A DNA stretch of 64,000 nucleotides. Source: Hymenolepis diminuta. Taxonomy: Eukaryota > Platyhelminthes > Cestoda > Cyclophyllidea > Hymenolepididae. Positions 13,950 through 28,520 of the stretch are shown in pieces. Positions within the stretch are counted from its first letter, which is position 1. The number at the start of each line of letters is the position of its first letter. The DNA lies in assembly GCA_900708905.1 (NCBI GenBank), contig CAADRB010000009.1, forward strand, positions 879,435 through 943,434, in the 5' to 3' direction. The notes under the pieces were generated by a model. The model made no database searches. It had not been told where the DNA came from and worked only from the letters and a program-made list of their open reading frames with translations. Made by a program: the position numbers and the translations under genes.

Positions 13950-14430
13950 TATGTAGAAACATAAAGGATAACTCTCTATGTATTTCCAGAATTACCTTTT
14001 ATTCGCACTCTCCAAGATGCTACCACGAAGTTGGAGTGACATCTTTTATGTCCCTATGAAGCATGACTCCTATCTGTCATGTCTAAACGCGCCCATTGAT
14101 TTCCCTCCTTTCTATAACCACCTCGTTTCACATAAAAGGCACATCTGCGCTCATGCTCTGGCGGAGCCTTACCCAGGTGACTCATATAAAGCTAGCCTTG
14201 TTTTCTACACAAGAATAACGCATGCTGGTCATTAATAAGCTCCTACGCTTCCTGCTCATCTCTTCTCTTCCTCAGTACACTCTCCCCCAATCTCTCTCTC
14301 ACACGCTTCGATCCTCGTTGTGGATTCCATGAATACATATTGGTCTAATCAACTCTCGGTGTTCTACCCCACGATTGTAGTTAGCTCTTACTCAAACAGC
14401 TACGAATTGGTGACTGTTATTGTTGTTGTT
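13950..14430 (+). mobile_element. LTR-like block with primer-binding-site-like edge
   Basis: The block is richer in C and T than its surroundings. It contains a TATA-like CATATAAAG (about 14189), AATAAG some 45 bases later, then a long pyrimidine-rich tract. It ends in AACAGCTACGAATTGGTGACTG; TGGTGAC immediately after an LTR is a common primer-binding-site start in Ty3/gypsy elements. No gag or second LTR follows. An 85-codon open frame (13978-14235) has no recognisable family and is likely fortuitous. Confidence 0.35.
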
Positions 14431-14435
14431 GTTTG
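14418..14435. repeat. (TTG)n short tandem repeat
   Basis: TTATTGTTGTTGTTGTTTG just past the LTR-like block. Confidence 0.6.
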
Positions 14436-14439
14436 TTAT

Positions 14440-17204
14440 CTGTGAACCGTTAGTTGTTATCTTACTGTTATTTTGAAAGAGATAAACAATTGATTACCAA
14501 CAAAATCAGAGTTTTCAAAATGGCATACCTTAATAATATTTGCTTATTAAAGCCTATAAATAAAATACATTCATGGAATAAAATGCTTGATATAGTTTTC
14601 TATAACAAGCATTAACTTTAAGAAATTTTTATGAAACCTCAATTTCATATGTTACTAACTTTCAAGTAATTGCGAAGTAACTGGATTTAACTGATGAACT
14701 GATACATACAGAAATAGATTTGATGGAAAACTGAAAAGACCCTAGGAATCAATTGCAGAGTTATAAACTGCGAAAGTTTGCATGTGTAACTGATAAAAAG
14801 AAGTTATCTCTCTAATTTTGTCCTTTCGCCAAGGACGCATGGATGAGCGTGCAAAAAATGTAAACTTTACAGCTAATTGAAGTTGTCCGCATTCTCTTGC
14901 TTAGATAGTTAAGATATATTTTTTCTAAACTGCATAAGAAAAGTTAGCTTCAAGAATTCTACTAAACTGATTCATCATACCATAAGAATTCCGGTATTAT
15001 ACTGTTCTTCAAACCAAAAAGAATTATTATAACAACAATTAGAATAGAGTATAGTATATTATATATGCAATTCAAAAACCAACAAGAAGAGAGCTGAAAA
15101 TTGGTCAAAGCAAATAGGTGGAAATTTTATTAAGAAAAAACGTCTAATCCTGAACAACACTGAGACAGCACAAATGATGGCTAAAATCTTGTAGGACAAG
15201 TGCTTTTTGTTTTGTACATACACTTTTCTTTATCTCTTAAATTAACTCGTATTTTTTTGTAATTTACTTTTTAAACTTGAATTCGCAACCTTTTATCGGA
15301 CCTAAGTTGTCAAAGGACGAGGAAGTTATTTTGATGCTGAATAATCGGTGGATTTGTGATTACCAATCCACGTAAACTTACAAAAAGAAGACATGATTAA
15401 GTACCGCTTTGCAAAAGCTTTTAAGTCGAGGCTTACTTTCAATAATACGAGTTACTTGTAACCTTGTAGAATGCATTATCACTTCTTTGCAGATAATGAT
15501 ACTGGAGTTTCGCCATATTTCTGCCAAAAATCTGTTTAGAGTCAGCATTTACATGCCTCTTTTGACGTATTTCTTCGCCTATAGTTTCATTTTTCCTGCT
15601 CTAGGCACATTTTAGAGCATCACAAATCCTTTGATGAAATTACAGGATATTTACTGGGTGTTTCTGTAATTGGGAGGCATAGTTTATCAGAGAGATTCGT
15701 TCTGCCCTACAGTGAAAGTTGGTATCTTTCTTCAGTTATGAATAATAGGCATTCTCAATTGAAAAATCAGACAATCTTAAGTTATTATGAATATATTATA
15801 ATATATTCACAAATATTCATTTTTATAATATTTATATTCATGATATTCATATATAAATATATCATGCATGAGATCACGTTTAACAAAGGTAAATACACTC
15901 TTGGAACTGAAGTGCGTCACGCCGGTCTGAAGGTAAAAAGTTTGAACTTGAATTTAATATTCCTGCTTTAAGCATCTGGATTGATCGTGTAATTTATTTA
16001 AATTTGACGTTACTCAAATCCTTTTTATTCGACGGGATAGGCTTATGAAAATAAACTACGGTAACAGAAATTTACTGCAAGGTAAATCTACACATCGATA
16101 TTTTATCAATTTTCCATCTCAGTATACACAAATGCTGTCACAAAGCGGTATCTGATGCTTTTTACAAAACAATTGACGGACTTTGCCTGATTAAAGAATG
16201 GATTTAAAAACAAGCATCAACACAACAATCACAAAAACCAAAGAGGAATAAAGCCATCTTAAATGATAAAAATGAGTATTAGAAAGATAATAGTTAAACA
16301 GATAGTGAATATTCATTATGTATTCAACAAAATTTAATAGTAATTAAACATTTTAAATAATGTATTCATAAAATCTGCACACCTTACTTATTAGAAATTC
16401 TGCCCTCTCAATTTCAACTTCATTGAAATATCTATAGCGCGAGTTATAAGTACCAATGATTTAAAAATTTTCAAAAATCATTTCAAACATAACTAATATT
16501 AAACAGAGCAATATTTTCAACACTGATTCTAAATAATTTAGAGAAAAAGGATTTATTATTTTTTAAAATAAATGACATCAGAACACATACAATGCGGTGA
16601 TTTGCAATTGCCCAAAACTGGAATGGAAATCCAAATAATAGCGTAATTCACTTACCTACGACTAGCCGATTTAGGATTTGTTATATAAACTTATCAAAGA
16701 ATTTAGAGGCTGAAGCCTATTTGACTGAACTTGGAATAAGTATTAATTTATCATTTCCAATTATGTGAGTCAAATTCTTAATAAAATTGTGTTCCAGAAT
16801 GTTTTCTCTTCCCGTAAACCTCTAACTGAATGCTGACTTTGTAAATTCTTGGACTTCGGCCAATGTTTTCCATATTAACCTCACCTATGTACATTTTTCT
16901 GGGGTCGGGCAAGGACATATGGAAACATTGGGCCGAAGGAAATTATAACTCAGATGGAAGAATGTCACCAAGAAGGTTAAATCAATTTTCACCCCGGCGA
17001 CACTATTGGAAAGGGGTGTGAAGTGGAATAAAAATCCGCTGTAGAATCCCCACGAATAATTAACGAAAATAAGTAAGACACTAGAATTCTGAATTATTTT
17101 CTGCAACAGTTTCTGATTTGAAGCCAGATTCTAAAATTAATACTGTTTAAAGGCAGAGAGTGGAGTTTTTTTCTGATAACAAAAGTAAATGCTATATTTC
17201 GCTC
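14440..17204. other. gene-free AT-rich block
   Basis: Contains the AT palindrome patch at 15.8 kb. The open frames at 15409, 15738 and 16885 (minus) have no recognisable features beyond hydrophobic low-complexity sequence. Confidence 0.45.
15789..15808. repeat. perfect 20-base AT palindrome
   Basis: GAATATATTA plus its reverse complement. More imperfect inverted ATATTCAT motifs follow up to 15870, making an AT-rich, cruciform-prone patch. Confidence 0.7.
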
Positions 17205-17482
17205 ATGGCATCAGAAACAAAGTCTTCGAAACAAGAGGAACCAAAAGAACGGGTCCAACAAATAAGGGCAGAGGGCGATGCCAGAAAAGCTGAAAGCTGT
17301 ACTCGAGAATTTCTTGACGGCTGTACACCCAAGATTAGAGAGATAATCATCGATGAAACAGAAAAAGATATAAAAATATTGTTACATTCTAAGTATCTCG
17401 GTGGCACGTGGTCACCACGCACGTTCACTAAGTCTGATCGATGTTTATCACAGCATCTATAACAATATTAAAAGCAAATTGT
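17205..17482 (+). pseudogene. dynein light chain (LC8)-like gene, broken or strongly diverged
   Basis: From the ATG at 17205 an 85-residue frame runs to TAA. It begins MASETKSSKQEEPKER, is charged and soluble, and contains ETEKDIKILLHSKYLGGTW. LC8 light chains have EKDIA..IKK.FD..Y..TWHC at this place. After Trp-69 the family expects a Cys-Ile-Val-Gly strand and an HFIYFY strand. The open frame does not give these, but the next frame downstream reads IDVYHSIYNNI before a stop, which resembles HFIYFYI. I infer a frameshift near 17411 and a 9-residue insertion before EKDI. LC8 proteins bind motor and cargo peptides as dimers; flatworms carry many tegumental copies. It is intronless here, so it could be a retrocopy. 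An unrelated small ORF remains possible. Confidence 0.42.
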
Positions 17483-17497
17483 GATTGTGATTGTGAT
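17479..17497. repeat. (TGTGAT)n short tandem repeat
   Basis: Three copies of the hexamer TGTGAT directly after the dynein-light-chain-like fragment. Confidence 0.7.
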
Positions 17498-20400
17498 CAA
17501 CTAAAGAGTTCGTAAAATCGGAGATTTTAATAAGAGCGATTCCAGGATTTCTGCTCTCTGTCCCGAGTTAAGAGTTAAAAACCATTTCGCAAAGACTTCG
17601 CAGGAATAATTACAACAGTATATAGTGTTATGCCTCCTTTAAATAAGCATCAGACATCATTTTAATGCAGCATAGAGCTTATTTTCTCTTGAGATATTAA
17701 AATACAATTAGTTTGTCATGCTTAAAAAAGTGCCCACAAAGATCATGAGTATCATATGCATGTGTCCCTTTTGCTTCTGACTATTATTTATCATATAAAA
17801 CTTGGCTACTGTAACAATAACAGATGTAACACTGTTGCCTGATTTTAATTTCTGAATAAACTTTGGAAAGCTAACTGCATTGCAGAAAGACTATGGTCAT
17901 AGTCAATATCAGACCAAACACACGTTGTTCTAATTTATAATCTCTAAAACCAAGATTACGGTATCTTATTTCGATCCAATAAAATAAGGAGGAAAAATAT
18001 CAAAATTGGTTTATTAAGCTACGTGAAAATTTGTAATAAGAACTGGTTTGAATGTTACTTTTATCCGGTTGAGAAGTTAATAAACTTCAGCCTAGACTTT
18101 TAATCCGTTAGGTTCAATTAACTTGGCGACATATGCAAATCAGTTATTAGTTTTTAGTCAAAATGATAATTAAATATTATGATGGATAATTAAATTGATT
18201 CAACAGCTATTAAATGAGTGATCCCATTTTGTGTTTTTTCGACAGATACAGATAGGCTGAACAAACAAAATCATTTTACTACTACCCATGGTAAAGCAAT
18301 ATCTACTTTATTTAATCATGAGAAAACAACTTGTCAAGGTGAACATAGGATTACTTAAAATTAATGAAAATTTTTCTTAGAATAATTAATTTTTATTTCA
18401 TAAATTATTTTCATTGTTATTGAAAATAGCTTTTATCCCGAAATTGTTTATATGATCTAACATGAATTACGTTATACGGTGCTTTTCCGTCCTCTCTAGC
18501 TAGGATTTCGGCTTGCAGATCGTAAAAAATTTAAGCACCAAAAACAATAAAACAGTTCAAATTTGGGTTTAAAGAAAGGAAATTGGGCAAAGGCATAAAT
18601 TATAATCAAATTACCAAGGTAATTCTCTTTCAATATTTAAATTTGGACACAAAATGTATGTTTCTTCCAAGTTAAATTCGACTTTAAAAGTTAGTCTTTA
18701 AGAAACTGTTCCTCAAGATTTTTTAAAAATTTAATTTTTGGTGATTTCAGAGCTTGTTGATTGGTAGATTGATTAATGTGATTGGTCAAATGCTTATTCT
18801 AATAACTAGGATACTAACTGAAGATAGTAGTTAAATTGATTTCAACTTGTAAACTCGTATTAATTTGAATACCTGAAATCGGTTATTCAAGAAAACATAA
18901 ATAATTCTAATTTTCGCTTATGTAGAAAAAGGTATTTTTATGCCTATTAGTTACTATGCCTTTTTAGAGTCCTGCTATAACTAGCAGATGTCTATCAACA
19001 CATGGCGATTAGAAATGATTGACTGACGATAAGATTTTCAACACAGTGTCCACAGGTGGTCCCGCTGAGTGCTTGTATGTTTGCACATAGATATCTAAAC
19101 AGATGTCGATCATCATGCCGAGACACCGACATCTAACAAAGAAACGTTTTGTATATAAACCTAATTTGCTCATAAATTGGGAGGTGGCTTGCCTGCCACC
19201 TCCGAACTGATCTAGCAACATGAATGACTTGACTTATTCCACCTATTCAGTCGATGTAATCCCGATAGAAATAACGTTATTACAAGTCCAAAATATCCAT
19301 AAATATTTTGTATGAATTCAGTACATTTTAGTCGCGCTTATTAAGTGCATTTTAATAAGAAAACATGAAGTTTGCAAATCCAAAAGATGGTAAATGTTGA
19401 CTGGCAAAATATTCTTTCGTGGATTTTACCTAAGAAGTATTTTCGAAGTAGCACAACCATATAAACTTTACTGAATAAAACTAGAGAAAATTTAATAATC
19501 GCCTGTATTACGTTATTAGGTTTTTGGGCCAGTAAAATGCAGTGTGGTCTGCAATGTTAAAATGTCATCCCCAGTCTCTTCTGCCTGTTCTGATGATAAG
19601 AAAATATGAATAACCAAAACTCTTATATCAGTCGGTCAGCATATTCTAAGCATCTTTGAGATATCCATAATTTGTGAATGTGGAGTCAGAGTATCAAATA
19701 TTAAACAAGTTTCTTACGGGAACGTGCACAATTCTCTGCCCCAAGAATTTAAATAAACAAATTTCCTGATGTCTAGGATTCATTATTCTTGGCACTTTCC
19801 TCCATTCTTGTCGTATTGAACACACTTGCTGATCTCCCCACTCAGGTGCTTTTAGATGCTTCAAAACTGCAAAATTTTTTATCAAATCACCTTGAGCTTC
19901 CATAGATTCAGAATAAATGAAGAAAGTGCACATCAAAATATTCCAACATGTGATTTCAGGCAAATACTAAGAAAAACATTCATGAGATTTTAAGCCTCGT
20001 CAGATATTTCGAATTTATAAGCATCTTGGTATATGTAATTGCGTTAACGTTACCGTAATCTTTTGCATAATTATAATATTTAGAACTATTTACTGGTTAA
20101 GTTTTTTTGGAGGAGAAAATGAGGCTAAAACAATTTCCTGATAATTCCGTTTGACAAATTAACAGATGTATTAACTAAAATTTAACCAAATTTTTTCGTT
20201 AATCCGTTTACTTTAATTGAAGGTTAAGCTAGAAATATATTCACTTCTGATTATTTTTAACCTCCAATTTAATGAAAAATCGACTTGAATGTATTATGGT
20301 GCCCTACTATGCTTTGATTATAAACTTGAAAGAGGATTGTAGAATAACTAATTTCAAACCAGTTCTCATAAAATTATGGGAATTATCCATTTGAGAGTCA

Positions 20401-23400
20401 GATTATGCATACAAATATAAAAGGCAGCCGATCAAAACAAAGTCTGCATTGTTAACTAATGACATTTTTAATTCAGTATTATCATGGATTTCTATGATGA
20501 CTGAATATGTATTTAGTTATAAAGATTTAAAGATAGCGATCAGTTAGTATTCTTATCAAAACATCAGTTAGATATGAAAGAAAACTGATTGCAAATTCTC
20601 ATTTCTGAAAATTAAAGAGGTCTATTCTTGGAATCCTCCTGGCCCAATGTGATTAGAAAATACCGCTATGTAACCCAAAATTGCAGTTTAACAACAGCCC
20701 GTTGTTTTAATCAGGTACCATTAAAATTATTTTGACATTTTTCGAATCCTTTTAGCTTCTGGCATTTTCTCTATTTATTTGTATCAAAAACATCAAGCTC
20801 ATATATTTTATTAAAGTGGTTTAAATAAACCTTCTTCATATATATTTATTTATTTAAAGTAGAGAAAATTTCTTTGATAAAAATAAATTTTTATTCCAAA
20901 TCGTGATTTCATCTAAATTGTCCTAATTTCACTCTCTAGTTGATACGTGTGTTTTGCATAATTTTTATTATAGTCTAATTAGTCAGAAATATGTAAAAGG
21001 GAAAATAATAATTCATTTAATGATAAGTAATAAGAATAGATAATATTAAAGCCAAATTTGTGCCTTGAGGGACTGAAGCGGGAACGACTGTGAAGGTGAA
21101 ATTGGCCATTAACTAATCGCGTTAGCGTTAAGTGAAGTGCTTAAATGCGCATTTGAATCATTTATCAAAAGTGCGGCGGGATGTGCAGCTCATTATAATA
21201 AGGGAGACAGGAAGGCAGATGGTGCAGATGGTTTTTTAAAACCACACATTTTCATGTAGTTCTGCTAGCAGTTGTGGAGCTTGTATAGTTAACACTTTAA
21301 GATCTTAAGATATTTCATGAATCTTTTTTATTTTGATTTATGATAAGTTATAAAAGTGGATGCGGATTTTCAAATATGAAGGTTTTGCGCTTCTATCTAT
21401 AAAACCCCACCTTTCATAAGTTCGTTTGAATTTCCTATTTTACATTAATTTACTTTTAATGGTCCCTCAAATAAGTATGTTTTTGACAACGTTTTATAAA
21501 CTCAAACACTTGGAGTGATTGGTTTCCTCAGTTATTCACGATTTGACGGAGTTCATTCTGCCTATTTATGTGTCAGCATTTATGTGTCCTCTCCAATTAA
21601 TTGATCTTGATAAATGAATAATAATTATATTTATATTCAAATATAGCCTTTTCTTATCCAAGATTTACTTATTTCAGCCCCAAAATTTTGGAATAGTAAA
21701 TTAACTGACTTCTGAAGGGAAATAAAAACATTTTTGGCTGAAAAACAGATAATATACTTCTGATTAAAGGGATAATTTAGGACAACTTAATTTTAAAACC
21801 TTAATGAATGTGATAATGCCCATTTGAGTCATTTATTAAAGTAAGAAAGTCAATATTATAAACTTATTTCATTTGTTGACCTACTATGGGAACGCCATTT
21901 ATTCATAATTTCACTTTAATTGGCAATTTTATTCATCCGTTTTAAAAATCCCCAAAAATTCGTCATTAGATAATTGATTGGCTTAATAGTCTTTCCTTCC
22001 GACTGTTAATACCTTTGGCTAAAAGCATACAATCAAATAAGTTCATGTTATAGGAAATTTTTATCTAACCACCCCTCCAAAATATTCAAAGCAGAGCATT
22101 GTTTTATTTTCATGTGGGCTTTAGTATTATGTTCTTCAAATCATAATGACAAGAAAGTAAATGGAGCAAAAGAGACTAAATCTGAAAAAAAGCATTCCGC
22201 CGTAAAAAGATAAGGGAGTCTGCACAAAAGTGTATTTCAAGGGTTTCGAGTTTTGCCTTTGTAAAGTCGTCCAACTTTTAATGAAATTCGAGCATTTTAT
22301 TGTAATGTGACCTTTGCAGTAAGATATTTTGTTGGTTTTAAGGGAAATATAGAAATTTGCAATAAGATATTAACACGAATTACTTACTTCATATTCCTAA
22401 TCGCAGTTTTGTCGAGGACTAGCATGGTATAATATTTTGTAGCTGTGATGACACAAATAAAATATGTTATATATTAATACGTTTCATTTTTAAAAAAGGA
22501 AATAAAAGGTATTTTTGGACCTTTCCAGCCGTGTCTCATAGAAAGCTATATTTTGCTTAAGGTCATTAGTGGTAGGAATATCCAGAACTTAGTCCCAGAA
22601 TGTCTTCTAACTACCATTAAATGACGCACAAATAAACGACATCACCAGCTTAGGATTTATAAAGATTTGATTTGCCGATTATAATTTGACTTCTGAGCAA
22701 CAAAAGGTTAAGACTAAATAATTCTATTGGAGAGAACATCGAAACTTCACCAGCGTTATAAATAGTAAATTGGGAAAGCTGCAAAGAAAAAAAGAGAATT
22801 TCATAATCTCCAGAATTTACGACAGTAAAAAGATGTAAGGGCGTTTATGAATGACTATTAAGTACTTCAAAATCAAAATTTTATTTAGTATTTTATTAGT
22901 ATTGGGATAAAAAATTACTCTTATAATGTTTATGTAAATTAATATGAGTTACGTTATATTGTGCATAGTTCTGGTTGAACTACAATAAATTCTTGCAATA
23001 TAAACTGGAACTTGTGCTTTTTCTCCTTCTCTGATTGGAATATCCGCTTGTAGATTGTCCAATTTGAGTCATGTCCTGTGAATTGTAACGACTAGTACTT
23101 AGTCAAATATTTCGAATCTGGGAGTCGAATGCTAAATGTTAAGCACTGCGAGATAAAAATGTGAAAAAAATTGGACAAAGCAATGCCTCCGATTCCAAAT
23201 AATGTAAGAAGTGATTTGTCTTGACCACGTTTTCCGCTTGTATTTGACACCTTTCTCCTTCTTAATGCCTTATTGGACTTGACTTTATTTCCTTCCTTCA
23301 AATGCTTTTCAACGAATAAAATTATTAAAAGATTTTCTTTGCATCAAGGGCAATAATAACAACAATAAATAATAACCTGATCTGCATGGTATATTGGTGA

Positions 23401-25974
23401 AGATAATGAATTCAAATTGAAAGACTGCCTTCAGTTATTGTATTTTACGGGATTGATGAGGACTAAATGAAATTCAATGCTGATTTCTTTTACAATATAT
23501 CTCAAGATGTTCCTAGAGTAAAATGAGTCATTATCCTTGGATAAGAATGGGTGACTTGAGAACATTAGATGACAAAAAAAAATTATTTTTAGGGCTATTG
23601 ATTTTCAATTTTTATATGAACTTTAACTGTTTAAATCACTTTAAATTGAAGTAAAATTTTCATAAGCTCTGCATAAACAGTTGCTATTACTTTAATTAAA
23701 TTCCAAAACAATAATAAAGTGAGTGACATTAGACAATCGAATCATGAAATTAGAATGTTTGAAGTACTCAAGAGCAGTTCAAATGTAATTTTAGCTTGGT
23801 CATTTCCGATTACGACTTACGATTACTAAATATCCACATAATCCATATACTGTTCATCGGGAAGAGATAATAAACTTCTCGTAATTGGGTTAAATTAAGC
23901 GAATTTTTCTTACTCACTGCAAAATATATTTATAAACAATTAATAATGTGTTTCAAATTATGTTAAATCAGAAAGCATTACTGAAATTTTTTACAAGTTT
24001 AAATTCACAAACATTCATATCAAGGACGTTAAAAGAATTATTCCACTTTATCAAATTCATTCATCTACACGTAAGAAATAATTGATATACTTGAATTAAT
24101 GTTCTGATAGGCAAATAAAAATGACGTAAAGCTATGTTTTTCTCTTTATCTTCTTAAATTAAATAAAATTTGACATTATGAATTGCGTCATGTGGTTTGT
24201 AATATATAAGTGCGGAACGCTGAATTAATTAAATTACCTTCAATTTAAATCTCTTTGGAACTAAATATTCATTTTTCAAAGGAATCATATCCAGGATTTG
24301 AAGTGTTTTAAGTTGTTCCAAAATATATTTCGGTCAAAAGTACTGATTAGTGAATCAATCTTTGAATAAACTAAGAGAGCTGCAAAATATACATCAATGT
24401 ACACGTTGCCAGCTAAATGAAATAGTGATTTTATATTGAATTATACAATATGACCCGGTTAACTTATATTCATGCTTCGTGGTTACAGAATTTTTATTGT
24501 CTGCCTTGTTTGATAAAAGATCAGAGTTAAACCTTACCTTAAAATGTAACTTTGGCAATAACTGCTATCAAGTTAACACACCATGATATAAGCAAAATAA
24601 AACGTAAAACTCTCGTTCTTAAGGATAGAAACTCATCAAGAATTTGGGTTGCACTTGAGTACTGGAAAGTAGAGAATTCCTTTACATTTCTGATTAATTT
24701 TCATAATAGTATTTGGAATTTAATATGAATATTGGTTTTTATGAGCAGAAGTTTGAATTTACTTGTATCTTCTTAGACGTGCAATATCTATATATCTATT
24801 TATCCGCAGGATTATCGAATAAACGGTAGCTCCGCTCTCATTTTGTAAAAAGTAGAACATATATCTGTTTTTTCCGCCTTTGAAAACAGTTAGCAAGGTT
24901 TATACTCTTTTGTAACTGAAACAACTGCCCTTTCGAATTATAGTGTTTTAGTGGGTTTGAAATCGTTATGCGATAGCATTTTGTAAAATTAGAATATTTT
25001 TTCCAATTTTTAATTTAACAGGACGCTATTAATCGTTATGCAATGTTTAGAAAAAACCAAAATATAGCTAAAATAGGAAAGTTTGAACACAGGTTAAATA
25101 TTGCTGGAAAATGTTTACTTGACAAATCACCATAGAGTTATGAAATATTGCAATCATTGTAGCGAAGTAAACAAAATGGTAGACGAAAATTACTATCGCA
25201 AATGATTAAAACAAAATAAAAGGATTTTTTCTAAAATTACTTAAATATTCTGATAAAACTTAATTTAAAATGCCTGAAATATTTTATTATATCAAGAAAT
25301 TTACTCTAGTCACACTTCTAAATTTTTTAATTACTATTCGACAATATTTATTTGATTTTGGAGGTCAAAAGGATTAGAAAATGATGACTTCTGTGACTAT
25401 GTACGGAGAAGTTTCACAAACTGCAAAAGATAAATTACCATTTTTCTACGTGTTGGTAAGATAATAGTCACAGAATAGCTGATGTTGAGCAGTAGATGTT
25501 AAAAAGGCTGTGATATAACAGGCGATATTAATTTTTGGGAATTTTGTATTTTTGGCAATATAATTTAAAATCAATACATTTTGCCCTAAAACAATCAGGT
25601 TTTATTTCCTCTCTGGATCAAAAATACTCAAAAATTCAATCAAAGAAGCTCAAAATTCATAGTTGTTATTAGTGCTAAAAATTAGAACAATACATAATGA
25701 CACTATATGTGTCATTATTATTTGAAATAATTAAATTTGCAAAATAGGTATTCATTAAAAACGTGGGCAGTTTTGCTCATTTATCGATCATTAATTAATA
25801 AAAATCCTTTTAGTAAATCTGCTTTAGGGGTTAGATCAAATTCGGTTCAATATCCTCTTTCAAGGCAAACGATCTTCCTAATGCTAAAGGATACAATGAC
25901 TTTTCCGAGTGAAAAGACCAGGAATTAAGTAGGATTACTCATATGTTAGACAACTGTAAATGTACGCACAGAAA

Positions 25975-26045
25975 ACGGTAGAAAGAGTAATTGGGAAGAA
26001 AGGAAAAGGCATCAGAACCGGGTTAGGACAATCCGGGTTGTGAGA
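25975..26045 (+). repeat. dispersed repeat C, copy 1
   Basis: GGCATCAGAACCGGGTTAGGACAATCCGGGTTGT, preceded by a purine-rich stretch, resembles AGCATCAGCGACGAGCTTAGGCAATCTGGATTGT at 48071. It may be an LTR edge of one element family; no coding context supports that. Confidence 0.4.
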
Positions 26046-28465
26046 ATCAGACCATGTTGGAAATGACAGAGTGGTTGTTAAATTTCGTGTCCTTTATTTG
26101 TGGATGTAAAATTGACAAGTAGAATAGAAGTATGAGTCGGCTGGTGCGCAACACAACGAGAGACTGATCAGGCTTGTGAGTCAGAGTGTGCAGGTAATAT
26201 AGCATTGAAGACTTAGATTTATGTTTTATAAACTTTAACTTGATCTTGTTAATAAACCCATATGTCTTGTTTATTATCACCATCCTCTCATTCATTGAGA
26301 TGTACAGTGCAATTACTTTTCACTAAAAATAAATGATTAGTTTTAGAATAAAATTATTCCTGGGTGGGACATTTATTAAGTTCAATCAGAGCATTCAATC
26401 TTAAAGATTTAATTACATCCTCTGTCGTGAAATTAATCAGCAAACGTGTAAGAGATTGCTAACTAAACTCTATATACATAGAAGAATTTTCAAAATTTTA
26501 TCATTATATTTAGAAATATAAAATTTTGCACACAGTGAATTCTGTATTAGCAGCAGGTTACTCAACTAAATTCGTTTAATTAATCACCGGTTTGTGACCC
26601 ACCAAAGTATATCTGGTGACAAGCCACGCTCATTAAAATCAGCGAATCCTCAAAAGAATTTTAATCTGCCCCATGAAAAATGCTGAAAAACACTCCCTTC
26701 CAATCATTTTATATATTACAGATGCTGATGTTGACAAACAATCTCAAACCTATCCTTTTAAAAGACGATATTCAATAAATAACAATTCTAAATAAGGTTT
26801 TAACATGAAGCATCCCTCTGTTTGTAAATACCTTTCAGAACTATTTATCACAATAAATTGAAAAGTGCGGATCTTACTGATGCTATAAGCAATAGGTAAA
26901 TCTTAAATTTTTTATTTTGGATACAGATATCTTTAAATGGCGGTGTGGTTTATTCCGAGAGATGCAAAAAATTACACCATTGGCACAAAAAATTTTCACA
27001 CATTCGCGTTAGTTGGATTAAAAGTGCATCATAATCATTATTTATGAAGATCTCATTAAGGGGAAAATTTTTGGGTTAATTAGATGAAAGTAATAAACTG
27101 GAATCAGGTTAAAGCCTGCATAGTGCCTTCTAGGTATTTCCTCACTTTCTTCCTCTCCTCTAACTTTATTAAGGGTAATTTACCTTACTACAATTAATAC
27201 TAACCAGGGGAAATATTCTCCCAATGTACCATACTATTAAAGGATGTTTGACAGTAATGGGATTTAAAATATTTGATTGGATATCGATTTCTCCTGATGG
27301 CTATGAAGTTATTTTCCTGATAGCTAATCAAAGAAACAATTTGCCCTCAATAAAATAATAAAACAAGATGATGAAGTTTATTTGGTAATTGATTGAAATA
27401 CACATAGAGACAGCATTTAGAATTCATTTCGGCTATTCAAATTACGGTTCAGTCAGCAATGTCGGAAGTGATTTCTTTATTTTTCCGCTATAAACAGAGC
27501 TCTTTAGGTATTGCTACGTATGACTATTTGGCACGCATTCGAACAGAACTTTTCTTTTATGGCCTGATCGGGTGTTTAAGTCACGATAGATGATTTTCCC
27601 ACAGAATTCCTTTGTATCATGACTAATATCTTATAGCCTTGATATTGTTTTTTTAGGTTTTTTCTTAAGCTTTATTTTGCTTGTCGTCCGCTTGCATGAT
27701 ATAGGTATTTGAACCATAGATAATTACTTCTTCAGTAACCGCTTTTAAACAGTGTTTCCATGGTTACATGAGCCCTCGGAATTTTATTTAATACAAAAAG
27801 AAGCCAAATCAAAGTTAAAGTGCTACGTGTGGTTATCGTTGGAAAGCAGCTGATTGGATTTGAAGGGGTAAGAAAGAAGATCCTTACGCATTTGCCCAAA
27901 TGTATAATTAAATCCTTTTTAAGTTTACAAATTATATTAATCAATACTTGATTTTCTTTGAAAGTGTACATTTTAATTGTAATTTAATAAAACGCACCTC
28001 TAAAACTAAATTTGGGCAATGATAAAAGATACGACGCATAATGGAAGTTAAATATCAGACAAGGACTAAAAATTTAATGGAATGTGTTTTTAAACAAATC
28101 TAATTTTTAACTATTTATAGAACAAATCAAATGCTATAATTTAGATAAATTAAAAGAATTTTATAAATAAAATACCGTGCGAAGTGGTCTTAAATAATTC
28201 AGTGAATAAGCTGATTTAAAACGATTAGCCGAGATTGGACAAAATTTATATAAATGGTAGTTCACACACCAAAATTCACATCTAGTAGTTCGTCTTCTGG
28301 ATAACAGCAAATGCTTGTCTGTTATGTGTTCATCAACCGTTTTTTAATCAAGAAGGGTCGGTCTTGCCGATTCACTTCATTCTTTCTCCGGATGATTGGG
28401 AAGACAAATGATTTTACACTGATACTCAGCCGTTTATAGTTTTAAGGTAGCAGAGGTGAGACAGG

Positions 28466-28520
28466 TAAATATTTTAGGTTAGCAGAGCCTTGCAAGCTGT
28501 GTTCATTTATGGTGAACACA
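28466..28520 (-). repeat. dispersed repeat family A, head fragment in inverse orientation
   Basis: The minus strand reads GAACACAGCTTGCAAGGCTCTGCTAACCTAA, against GAACACAGCTTGCAGAGCTCTGCTAACTTAA at 42583. This is the closest match seen between any two heads of the family. Confidence 0.55.

Noticed and set aside
15738..15971. 77-codon hydrophobic open frame
   Set aside because: It is produced by an AT palindrome-rich patch (repeated ATATTCAT) and has low complexity.
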